Made by a program: the position numbers and the translations under genes
The notes under the pieces: model-generated
Told to the model about the DNA's origin: nothing
The model's database searches: none
Seen by the model: only the letters and a program-made list of their open reading frames with translations
DNA from: an uncultured Clostridia bacterium
GTDB taxonomy: Bacteria; Bacillota; Clostridia; Christensenellales; Borkfalkiaceae
Reading direction: 5' to 3'
Length of the DNA stretch: 6,021 nucleotides
Assembly: GCA_905235815.1 (NCBI GenBank)
Contig: CAJOMT010000077.1
Span: forward strand, 1 to 6,021
Shown here: positions 1-5,267 of the stretch, piece by piece
Numbering within the stretch: position 1 is the stretch's first letter
How the letters are laid out: each line of letters starts with the position of its first letter

Positions 1-710
1 ATATTAAAGACAGTCGTATCTCCGCTTAATCCCAAAATTTCGGCGATTTGCCTTGGCGAATATCCGCCGCCGACGTACATATCGAAAATTCGCTTGACGT
101 TCTTTGCCGCAACTTCGTCTACGACTAAATTATCCGCTTCTTTTGAATAAGTATATCCGTAAGGCGGTATCCCACCGCCTTTCCAATGCCCTTCGCTTGC
201 TCGCTGCTCCCGACCGAGCGTAAGTTTCGCAACGATCGAATCGTGGTCGAGTTCGGCAAACATTGAAAGTATGGATATGAGTATCATATACGTCTGCTTA
301 TTCCTCGAATCGACGTTTTCTTTCACGGCAAGGAAGTCGCAGCCTGCCTTTACGCAATCTTCCTTTAAAAACCGCAAAATCAGCATTTGAGTCCTGCCGA
401 TTCTGTCCATAGAATAAGTAATAACGAATTTTATCCTCCCGACTTTCATCAAGTGCAACATTTTTTTGAATGCCGGTCTATCGTCGTTTACGCCCGTATA
501 GCCGTCGTCGATAAATATTACGGGGTTTGGTATGTCATACGCCTTGACGTAGCGCTCGATAGCGTTGTACTGAACGTCAAGCCCGTACCCTTCCTGCGCC
601 TGCATATCGGTAGACACCCGAAGATAGACAGCCGTAATATTTGCAAGGCTGTCGTCTATTTCGTCGTATAGCGGAAAGTCAAATTTTATTACTTTGCTCT
701 TCTCTTTCAT
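1..710 (-). CDS. Large serine recombinase / site-specific integrase (C-terminus beyond window)
   Basis: The minus strand is open from an ATG at 710 to the left edge: 236 codons are visible and there is no stop in the window. Seen: the Ser-recombinase N-terminal signature YLRVSTDMQ (residues 29-37, nucleophile S33), IDDGYTGVNDDRPAF (67-81) and YSMDRIGRT (99-107, with the catalytic arginines). A LTLGREQRASEGHWKGGGIPPYGY stretch then opens the 'Recombinase' DNA-binding domain, and a helix-turn-helix-like RQIAEILGLSG follows. These are hallmarks of large serine recombinases (TndX/phiC31 type), which cut and rejoin att sites to move phages, ICEs or transposons and usually run about 450-600 aa, so more than half is missing. 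About 24 residues precede the catalytic domain. No good Shine-Dalgarno precedes the ATG; the 44-aa ORF stops 8 nt upstream, so translation is probably coupled. The catalytic residues visible are intact. Family call is firm; element type unknown. Confidence 0.93.
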   Translation of the reverse strand, partial: MKEKSKVIKFDFPLYDEIDDSLANITAVYLRVSTDMQAQEGYGLDVQYNAIERYVKAYDIPNPVIFIDDGYTGVNDDRPAFKKMLHLMKVGRIKFVITYSMDRIGRTQMLILRFLKEDCVKAGCDFLAVKENVDSRNKQTYMILISILSMFAELDHDSIVAKLTLGREQRASEGHWKGGGIPPYGYTYSKEADNLVVDEVAAKNVKRIFDMYVGGGYSPRQIAEILGLSGDTTVFN

Positions 711-718
711 TTGCGTTT

Positions 719-853
719 TTAACTTTGCCCAATGCAACGTCTGTAAACGGAATTGACTATTTCGTCGACCAATTTACTCGTGCAGATATATTCTTTATAT
801 TCTTCGGGTTTAAGTTCTCTCCCATCAATTTCCACAATTACTTCAGTTATCAA
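719..853 (-). CDS. Small conserved-looking ORF (44 aa) upstream of recombinase, TTG start
   Basis: This reading frame encodes a 44-residue acidic, helix-prone peptide beginning (L/M)ITEVIVEIDGRELKPEEY and ending VYRRCIGQS. The only start available after the upstream in-frame stop is TTG at 853. It is preceded 7 nt upstream by GGGAGAG, a plausible Shine-Dalgarno. The stop lies 8 nt before the recombinase ATG, which indicates operon structure and probable translational coupling. I do not recognise a family. The peptide has normal amino-acid composition and a beta-strand then helix pattern, unlike a random shadow frame. Short proteins are often encoded just upstream of large serine recombinases in Bacillota elements, so a regulator or a recombination directionality factor is conceivable; that is inference only. 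Confidence 0.6.
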   Translation of the reverse strand: MITEVIVEIDGRELKPEEYKEYICTSKLVDEIVNSVYRRCIGQS

Positions 854-918
854 TTTCGTTCTCTCCCAATTTGATTTTTGCCAATTTCAATAAATCTAAC
901 CGAGAGAACGCTCGCCAT
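843..918 (-). other. Ambiguous micro-ORF segment, possibly a frameshifted small gene
   Basis: Two overlapping frames compete here. An ATG at 918 opens a 22-aa frame (MASVLSVRFIEIGKNQIGRE...) ending at a TGA (850-852) that overlaps the TTG of the next ORF in a TTGA junction, but it has no visible Shine-Dalgarno. The neighbouring frame, which stops at 843-845, reads FSRLDLLKLAKIKLGENEID. This is an amphipathic helix that looks far more protein-like but has no ATG of its own. Removing one base near 910 would join the ATG to that helix. Either a short coupled leader peptide, a broken small gene or chance is possible. Confidence 0.25.
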
Positions 919-928
919 TAAATTTTTA

Positions 929-1027
929 CTATTTTTGTTTGCGCCGTATAGCGCAGTTTGCGCCCTCTTTGAGTTGCAAAGTGTCGGCAATCCCTCCTTG
1001 AAATTTTATTTTGTATAAACGCTTCAT
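929..1027 (-). CDS. Small ORF (32 aa), first gene of the recombinase unit
   Basis: A 32-residue, lysine-rich basic peptide starting MKRLYKIKFQGGIADTLQLK and ending in RRKQK. It is supported by its signals: ATG at 1027, a GGAGG Shine-Dalgarno at 1035-1039 with 7-nt spacing, and a near-consensus promoter whose predicted start site lies about 33 nt upstream. It is the first open frame of the transcript that leads to the recombinase. I recognise no family. It could be a small DNA-binding or regulatory protein, or a leader peptide. An exact AAGGAGG lies inside the gene (993-999). Coding status is moderately likely; function is unknown. Confidence 0.5.
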   Translation of the reverse strand: MKRLYKIKFQGGIADTLQLKEGANCAIRRKQK

Positions 1028-1034
1028 ACTACCA

Positions 1035-1039
1035 CCTCC
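1035..1039 (-). promoter_or_regulatory. Shine-Dalgarno GGAGG for the 32-aa ORF
   Basis: The minus strand reads GTGGAGGTGGTAGTATG. GGAGG lies 7 nt before the ATG at 1027, ideal for a Bacillota ribosome, and it decides the start of this small gene. Confidence 0.7.
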
Positions 1040-1066
1040 ACAGCGTAAAAATTCAAATGGTAAGCT

Positions 1067-1096
1067 ATTGTAGCTCGAAAAGGCTACTTATGTCAA
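1067..1096 (-). promoter_or_regulatory. Sigma-A-type promoter driving the recombinase unit
   Basis: On the minus strand, TTGACA (1091-1096) is followed after 18 bp by TACAAT (1067-1072). This is a perfect -35 and a one-mismatch -10 at a near-optimal spacer. Transcription would begin near 1060 and run left through the 32-aa ORF, the 44-aa ORF and the recombinase. The spacer has no obvious operator palindrome. The strength of this match suggests that expression is not inherently weak, so control may come from a repressor or from the leader. Confidence 0.75.
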
Positions 1097-1122
1097 GCCG
1101 ATTTTCAAAGATTTTTTATGAA

Positions 1123-1161
1123 ATTTTTGTGGAACAAGCGTGAAAAGTTTTTCACAAAAAT
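1123..1161. repeat. 9-bp inverted repeat, candidate attachment or operator site
   Basis: ATTTTTGTG (1123-1131) is an exact inverted copy of CACAAAAAT (1153-1161), with 21 bp between the arms. A second, nested palindromic element, GTGAAAAGTTTTTCAC (1140-1155), shares the right arm. It lies just outside the recombinase promoter, where large serine recombinases commonly have their attachment site. The arms are A/T-rich, so chance is not excluded, and no partner site is in the window. Confidence 0.35.
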
Positions 1162-1197
1162 GCGTATCGTATTAACGTTTTTTATGCTTTTAAGACG

Positions 1198-1224
1198 AAA
1201 AAGAGCGCAAAAAAAATAGCGCTC
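1198..1224 (-). terminator. Rho-independent terminator for the polysaccharide operon
   Basis: On the minus strand GAGCGC (1219-1224) pairs with GCGCTC (1203-1208) across a 10-nt U-rich loop, followed directly by TTTTT. The 6-bp GC-rich stem plus U-tract is a classic intrinsic terminator in the direction of the ABC-transporter operon, about 145 bp past its last stop codon. Confidence 0.7.
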
Positions 1225-1261
1225 ACCCCGGGAAAGTGAATCACTATTTGGGCAGGATAAG

Positions 1262-1284
1262 AAAAGTGGGTTAAACCCACTTTT
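1262..1284. terminator. Bidirectional terminator-like hairpin
   Basis: AAAAGTGGG and CCCACTTTT form a perfect 9-bp stem around a 5-nt loop. The A and T runs at the stem ends make it terminator-like on either strand. It is the strongest stem in the intergenic region and lies about 85 bp after the ATPase stop codon. Confidence 0.6.
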
Positions 1285-1297
1285 GCGCCTTTTCAAA

Positions 1298-1310
1298 GCG
1301 GGAAACCCGC
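1298..1310 (-). terminator. Small GC hairpin after the ATPase gene
   Basis: The minus strand reads GCGGG-TTT-CCCGC then TTTG. The stem is 5 bp of pure GC with a 3-nt loop and the T-run is poor, so this may be a weak terminator or an RNA 3'-end stabiliser at the end of the operon. Confidence 0.4.
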
Positions 1311-1366
1311 ATTTGTCATAGATTTTAATAATTGTGATTGTTTTGTGAAATCTTTGCCGTTTATAA

Positions 1367-2149
1367 TTAATTTTCGCTATATGTTTTAATAGCGTCTTCG
1401 ACGTCGCCGTCGAAAATTAGTTTGCCTTTATCCAAAACTACGCATCTGTCGCATAGCCTTCTTATCGTTTCCATATTATGACTGACGTACAGTATCGTTC
1501 TGTTTTCTTCTCTCGATACGTCGCCCATTTTGTCCAAACACTTCTTCTGAAACGCCATATCGCCGACGGCAAGCACTTCGTCCATGATCATGATTTCGCT
1601 GTCGAGGTGCGCCGCTACCGAAAACGCAAGTTTTACGTACATTCCAGAAGAATACCTTTTAACGGGAGTATCTATAAACTGCCCTATTTCCGAAAACTCT
1701 ATGATCTTATCTATCTTACTGTCCACTTCGGCTTTCGACATGCCAAGTATTGCGCCGTTCAAGTATATGTTTTCTCTTCCGGTTAGTTCGCCGTGAAAAC
1801 CCGTTCCAACCTCTAACATACTCGAAACTCTGCCGTTTATGCCGATCGTTCCTTCCGTCGGCGAAGTTATACGGGATATGATTTTTAAAAGGGTGGACTT
1901 ACCTGCGCCGTTCTTGCCTATTATGCCGAGCCTTTCGCCTTTATATATGGTTAAATCTATGCCGTCGAGCGCGGTAAACTTTTCGTTTTTGCCGTAATTC
2001 TTTGATCCGACTTTACTGTTCGGATCTTCTTTTTTGCGAAGTCTTGCCCAAAAACTTTGTATATCCCGTTGAAGAGTCCCTCCGCTTATTACGCCAAGGC
2101 GATATTCCTTTTTCAAGCCTTGTATTTGTATGGCAATTTCTCTATCCAT
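1367..2149 (-). CDS. Polysaccharide ABC exporter, ATP-binding protein (Wzt/TagH/RfbE type)
   Basis: This 260-aa cytoplasmic ATPase powers export of a lipid-linked glycan through the permease encoded just upstream. Seen: Walker A GKNGAGKST (78-86), signature YSSGM (166-170), Walker B IMIMDE (186-191) and switch histidine H224 in YVSHNM. The motif GFHGELTGRENIYLNG (117-132) is typical of O-antigen/teichoic-acid exporters (ABCH subfamily). An insert of about 35 residues (22-56) before the first core strand, with GGTLQRDIQSFWARL, is also common in polysaccharide ATPases. The protein ends right after the NBD at YSEN, so it lacks the C-terminal glycan-binding domain of longer Wzt proteins (about 400 aa or more). 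The ATG lies 2 bp after the permease stop, so translation is probably coupled. All catalytic motifs are intact. It is the last gene of the operon. The O-antigen, capsule or teichoic-acid substrate cannot be decided here. Confidence 0.93.
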   Translation of the reverse strand: MDREIAIQIQGLKKEYRLGVISGGTLQRDIQSFWARLRKKEDPNSKVGSKNYGKNEKFTALDGIDLTIYKGERLGIIGKNGAGKSTLLKIISRITSPTEGTIGINGRVSSMLEVGTGFHGELTGRENIYLNGAILGMSKAEVDSKIDKIIEFSEIGQFIDTPVKRYSSGMYVKLAFSVAAHLDSEIMIMDEVLAVGDMAFQKKCLDKMGDVSREENRTILYVSHNMETIRRLCDRCVVLDKGKLIFDGDVEDAIKTYSEN

Positions 2150-2151
2150 TT

Positions 2152-2997
2152 TTATATCTTATCCATAAAGTTCTTTTCGGTTTTATTGAATATAACTACA
2201 CCGAAAAATGCTATTAACAGTGTTATAGTCCAGCTTATTGCCCAATATAACCACAGCGACGCGCCTGTGCCGAAAAAGCCCGACCTCATAAATTCTATTA
2301 TAGGCGATACGGGATTAAGCATTACAAGCGTTTTAAGCGTTGCGTTTTCTATTGACGACACGGAGTATACGACGGGAGATAAATACATCCAAAGTTGCAC
2401 TCCGAAACTCACCAAAACTTGCAAATCTCTATACTTTACGGTAAGCGAAGAAATAATGATTCCCACGCCCATTCCGAGTATGCCGAGTTGTAAGACAAGT
2501 AAAGGAGATAACAACGCATACCAAGTTATCTGAACGTTCGCACCGGTCAAAATAAACACGACGTCTATTACCAAAAACATTACAAACTGTATCAGAAAAT
2601 TAAAGAAACAGGTTATTACGGTAGAAATGGGCGTTACTATCCTCGGAAAATAAACCCTGCCGAACAGCCTTGCGTTCTCATAAAACGTTGTAGAAGTATG
2701 ATTTAAACACGCCGCAAAAAACAGCCACGGAACGTTGCCCGCAAGATAAAACAAAAACTTCGGCACTCCGTCAGTGGATAACTTCGCTATCTGACCGAAA
2801 ACGATTGTAAATATAAAGGTAGTCAGCAGCGGTTGAATTATAAACCACAGCGGCCCTAAAATCGTTTGTTTATATTTAGTTTTGAAATCCCTTTGAACGA
2901 ATAGCCATATAAGGTCTTTATACTTGACCGTTTCGCGGATATCGAGTTTAAAAGGATTTTTTTTCGCCGTTATAAGCGTATCGAATTTTTCTTTCAT
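2152..2997 (-). CDS. Polysaccharide ABC exporter, membrane permease (Wzm/TagG type)
   Basis: A 281-aa integral membrane protein of the ABC-2 permease family (ABC2_membrane), forming with the downstream ATPase the channel that moves undecaprenyl-linked polysaccharide outward. Seen: a cytoplasmic amphipathic N-terminus with family motif VQRDFKTKYKQTILGPLW (34-51). Hydrophobic segments lie near 49-70, 81-98, 120-150, 161-186, 195-212 and 247-270, consistent with six helices. Other landmarks are NARLFGRVYFPR (108-119), YLSPVVYS (205-212) and LNPVSPIIEFMR (227-238), all usual in Wzm/TagG proteins. Length matches the family norm (about 260-290). The start ATG overlaps the upstream stop by 4 bp (ATGA) and has no clear Shine-Dalgarno, which implies translational coupling to the nucleotidyltransferase-like gene. 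Complete and apparently functional. Confidence 0.93.
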   Translation of the reverse strand: MKEKFDTLITAKKNPFKLDIRETVKYKDLIWLFVQRDFKTKYKQTILGPLWFIIQPLLTTFIFTIVFGQIAKLSTDGVPKFLFYLAGNVPWLFFAACLNHTSTTFYENARLFGRVYFPRIVTPISTVITCFFNFLIQFVMFLVIDVVFILTGANVQITWYALLSPLLVLQLGILGMGVGIIISSLTVKYRDLQVLVSFGVQLWMYLSPVVYSVSSIENATLKTLVMLNPVSPIIEFMRSGFFGTGASLWLYWAISWTITLLIAFFGVVIFNKTEKNFMDKI

Positions 2998-4127
2998 TTA
3001 TGTAGTTCGAGTTCTTTCAATAAATTTCCGAGTTCGTTTATCTTTTCTTCGGATTGCGATAAAGTATTGTCTATTCTTCTCTCTACTCTTTCCTTATCTT
3101 TGCCGAATAATTTCACGAAAATCCTGTGAATATAACATAAAGGTAACAATATTTTATGTTTATTTAAAGTAGGATAAATGAGAGTCATCGTTTTATAGGG
3201 AGGGAATGCGATTTTCAACAGATATTTTCTTTTCCCTTTACTTACCGCCGCCCCTATGGCGTTTGAGTTCGAACTCGTTCCGTATACGCCGCCCGTCAAA
3301 ACGTATCTTGACATTTTTCGGGTAAGATCGCAATGCTCTTCTCCGTTAAACCATATATCTACGAGCATTAAGGCGGATCTGTAAAATTTTACGAGATTAC
3401 TTTCGCTAATCAACACGAGAAGTTTATCTTCGTCGCAATAATTCTTTTCCCTAAGTATCCATAAATCTATAAACGGCCTTATTCCGCAACCGCCCGACAT
3501 AAAATGATACGCCATATGCGCTATATGATGAAAAACGAAATATTCGGGAATTTCACGGTATTCGTTCCCTTTAAAACATTCCGTGTAATCCCAAACTTTT
3601 GACAAAAGTCCATCTAATTGTTTGTTGTTTTCGCAGACATTGAAATGAAGTTCCAGATGAATTTCATCATAGAAAAAATGCATATCGTGAAAATTCTTTT
3701 TATTGTCCGTCGTAAATCCGTTTTGGGTAAGAATTTCGGTCGCTTTTCCTAAATTTTCTTCGCCTATAAGTATATCTATATCGCAACTCGTTCTTAGCCA
3801 GCCGATTTCATAAAGATCTTTAAGTATCGCCCCTTTTAAGGGAACGAATTTAATATTATTCTTGTCAAACAAGTCTTTTACGATTTTAAATACGGCGTCT
3901 TGCTGCTCGTAGCGAAGCACTGCGGTTGCCATATCTTCTTTATAGCGCTCGCTTATATCGTCGTCAGACAACATGCCGTTACGATATAATGCGTCGCCGA
4001 TTAAGTGCGACAAATCGTGTTTTTTTGATAATATATAAATTTTTTTCAGATCGTATTCTTCTTTTATAAAGTCTTTTCCGCATATCTCGTTACGAATAAG
4101 ATCGAAAGTTTGTTTTGCCACACTCAT
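2994..4127 (-). CDS. Uncharacterised nucleotidyltransferase family protein (NTP_transf_5-like), paralog 2
   Basis: A 377-aa soluble protein resembling the Pfam 'uncharacterised nucleotidyltransferase' family (PF14907, recalled, not searched). Seen: FVPLKGAILKDLY (94-106), then CDIDIL (115-120) giving the paired metal-binding aspartates D116/D118, and a later acidic residue in LELHF (E159). Together these form a Pol-beta-type transferase active site. A histidine-rich HHIAHMAYHF block (200-209) followed by IRPFIDLWIL (216-225) is the second conserved region. A C-terminal AFPPYKTM...LLP...HRIF segment (307-337) resembles that of its neighbour, so the two are duplicates. AAAGGA (4137-4142) provides the Shine-Dalgarno for the ATG at 4127. 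It lies 17 bp after the upstream paralog and overlaps the permease gene by 4 bp. Such proteins occur in polysaccharide and some peptide-modification clusters; the substrate is unknown. A possible role is nucleotidyl or phospho-group transfer to a glycan intermediate. Confidence 0.8.
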   Translation of the reverse strand: MSVAKQTFDLIRNEICGKDFIKEEYDLKKIYILSKKHDLSHLIGDALYRNGMLSDDDISERYKEDMATAVLRYEQQDAVFKIVKDLFDKNNIKFVPLKGAILKDLYEIGWLRTSCDIDILIGEENLGKATEILTQNGFTTDNKKNFHDMHFFYDEIHLELHFNVCENNKQLDGLLSKVWDYTECFKGNEYREIPEYFVFHHIAHMAYHFMSGGCGIRPFIDLWILREKNYCDEDKLLVLISESNLVKFYRSALMLVDIWFNGEEHCDLTRKMSRYVLTGGVYGTSSNSNAIGAAVSKGKRKYLLKIAFPPYKTMTLIYPTLNKHKILLPLCYIHRIFVKLFGKDKERVERRIDNTLSQSEEKINELGNLLKELELHK

Positions 4128-4136
4128 TTGAATTTA

Positions 4137-4142
4137 TCCTTT
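4137..4142 (-). promoter_or_regulatory. Shine-Dalgarno AAAGGA for nucleotidyltransferase paralog 2
   Basis: The minus strand reads AAAGGATAAATTCAAATG in the 17-bp gap between the two paralogs. AAAGGA is 9 nt before the ATG, fixing the start at 4127 and showing that this gene has its own initiation signal, unlike the permease after it. Confidence 0.65.
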
Positions 4143-4144
4143 AT

Positions 4145-5245
4145 TTAAAACCAAAAATCCAAGCCTACCGAATTTAATTCTTCTTTGTATTTTCCGTCGT
4201 CGTTTGCTATCGCTTTGTTTTGCTCGATATTCTTTTTTATATTGCCTCTGAAAGGCGACGTAACTATTCTTTCTATCCAAAAAAAAGGAAGTAAAAAGGG
4301 TAATTTTTTAAGTATCGGATTTCTCCCGCACATTGCCTTATAAGTCGGAAAAATCTTACGGAAAAAATCTTTCGCCCTCGCCTTTTTCTTATTGCCAGAC
4401 GCCTCGTTCAACTTTTTAAGCGCCTCTGCTTTTTGCGAAGTTTCTTCTCTTCCGTATTCTCCGCTACTGAATACGACGTCGGTTATCCTCTCGGTAACCT
4501 CGTCGAATTCTTTATCTTTAAACCAACAGTCCAAAGTCCTTTGAACGTTTTCGTAAAACTTATCCAGTCGAAGTTCTGCTAAGCCGTCTTTCGTCGCTTT
4601 ATCCTTTAAAACTTCCAAGTCGACCAAGTGACTTATTCCTATTCCATTATCTCTGTAATGCTTCGCAAAATGGGTAAATATATAGGCGTATTGATTTTTT
4701 TGAACCCAATCCCAGCCGTCGCCTATAACCTTATAAAAGTCTTTATTATACGACGGTATTATTCGTTTATGAAGTTCTATCATCTGCCCGTCTTTTTCCC
4801 AATGAAGTTCGTGGTCGCTCTCGACGCCTTCGGTATAACCCATTTCAAGCATTAGAGGACGTATCTTCCTTGCGTAATCTTTTTCGCGTATTAAAATATC
4901 TATATCGCTCATCGAACGCATATACGGCGACGGATATAGGTCTTTTATGATTATGCCTTTAAGCGGAATATATTCTATCCCGCTTTTCTTAAATGTTTCC
5001 TGTATTTCGTTTCCCTTATTCCATAAATTTTCAAGCAGATAAGTCCTGTTGTAAAATTTTTTCGCAAGCCAATTCGGTATCTCTATCCCGCTATTATTGA
5101 GCCCATAATAAATAAGTCCGTAAATATTGTGTCTGCGAATTATCGACTCCGCTTTTTCCCAATCAAAATCATCGTCAAATTCGGCTTTTGTCTTATAAAG
5201 AGCGCTCTTTATAAGCGAAATAATAATCCTTTGAGTTTTATCCAT
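4145..5245 (-). CDS. Uncharacterised nucleotidyltransferase family protein (NTP_transf_5-like), paralog 1
   Basis: A 366-aa soluble protein of the same family as the next gene. Seen: YIPLKGIIIKDLY (92-104), MSDIDILIR (112-120) with aspartates D114/D116, a third acidic position in MIELHK (E157), the conserved block FTHFAKHYRDNGIGISHLVDLEVL (190-213), and C-terminal FPTYKAM...LLPFFWIERI (299-327). Catalytic positions match a nucleotidyltransferase fold, so it is probably active. Overall similarity to its neighbour is concentrated in these blocks; the rest has diverged, which suggests an old duplication or separate acquisition rather than a recent copy. The ATG at 5245 has GGGGG(AAAG) 4 nt upstream as Shine-Dalgarno and lies 22 bp after the epimerase gene. 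The family's reaction is not established to my knowledge. Location between a sugar-nucleotide epimerase and an exporter suggests polysaccharide modification or priming. Confidence 0.8.
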   Translation of the reverse strand: MDKTQRIIISLIKSALYKTKAEFDDDFDWEKAESIIRRHNIYGLIYYGLNNSGIEIPNWLAKKFYNRTYLLENLWNKGNEIQETFKKSGIEYIPLKGIIIKDLYPSPYMRSMSDIDILIREKDYARKIRPLMLEMGYTEGVESDHELHWEKDGQMIELHKRIIPSYNKDFYKVIGDGWDWVQKNQYAYIFTHFAKHYRDNGIGISHLVDLEVLKDKATKDGLAELRLDKFYENVQRTLDCWFKDKEFDEVTERITDVVFSSGEYGREETSQKAEALKKLNEASGNKKKARAKDFFRKIFPTYKAMCGRNPILKKLPFLLPFFWIERIVTSPFRGNIKKNIEQNKAIANDDGKYKEELNSVGLDFWF

Positions 5246-5267
5246 CTTTCCCCCAAATCAAGAAATA

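Larger units (their letters stand above)
1028..1366. other. Intergenic region between polysaccharide operon and recombinase unit
   Basis: About 340 bp without a convincing gene. From the operon side it holds three hairpins (1298-1310, 1262-1284, 1198-1224), a 9-bp inverted repeat with a 21-bp spacer (1123-1161), the recombinase promoter (1067-1096) and a short 5' leader. A 63-codon minus frame (1105-1296) crosses the terminators and is rejected. The boundary of the putative mobile element should fall between the operon terminator and the recombinase promoter. Confidence 0.6.

Noticed and set aside
387..874. Plus-strand ORFs of 94 and 77 aa at the left end
   Set aside because: They are antisense shadows of the serine recombinase and the 44-aa ORF, whose minus-strand frames carry clear family motifs.
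1235..1245. Short palindrome AGTGA-A-TCACT
   Set aside because: Five-bp arms with a 1-nt centre between two terminators; too short to separate from chance, and it cannot form a stable hairpin.
1105..1296. 63-aa minus-strand ORF between the operon and the recombinase promoter
   Set aside because: It runs through a terminator and a second hairpin, has no convincing Shine-Dalgarno, and its composition looks like translated AT-rich intergenic DNA.
2057..2533. Plus-strand 158-aa ORF across the ATPase/permease junction
   Set aside because: It is antisense to two well-supported transporter genes and has no recognisable domain.
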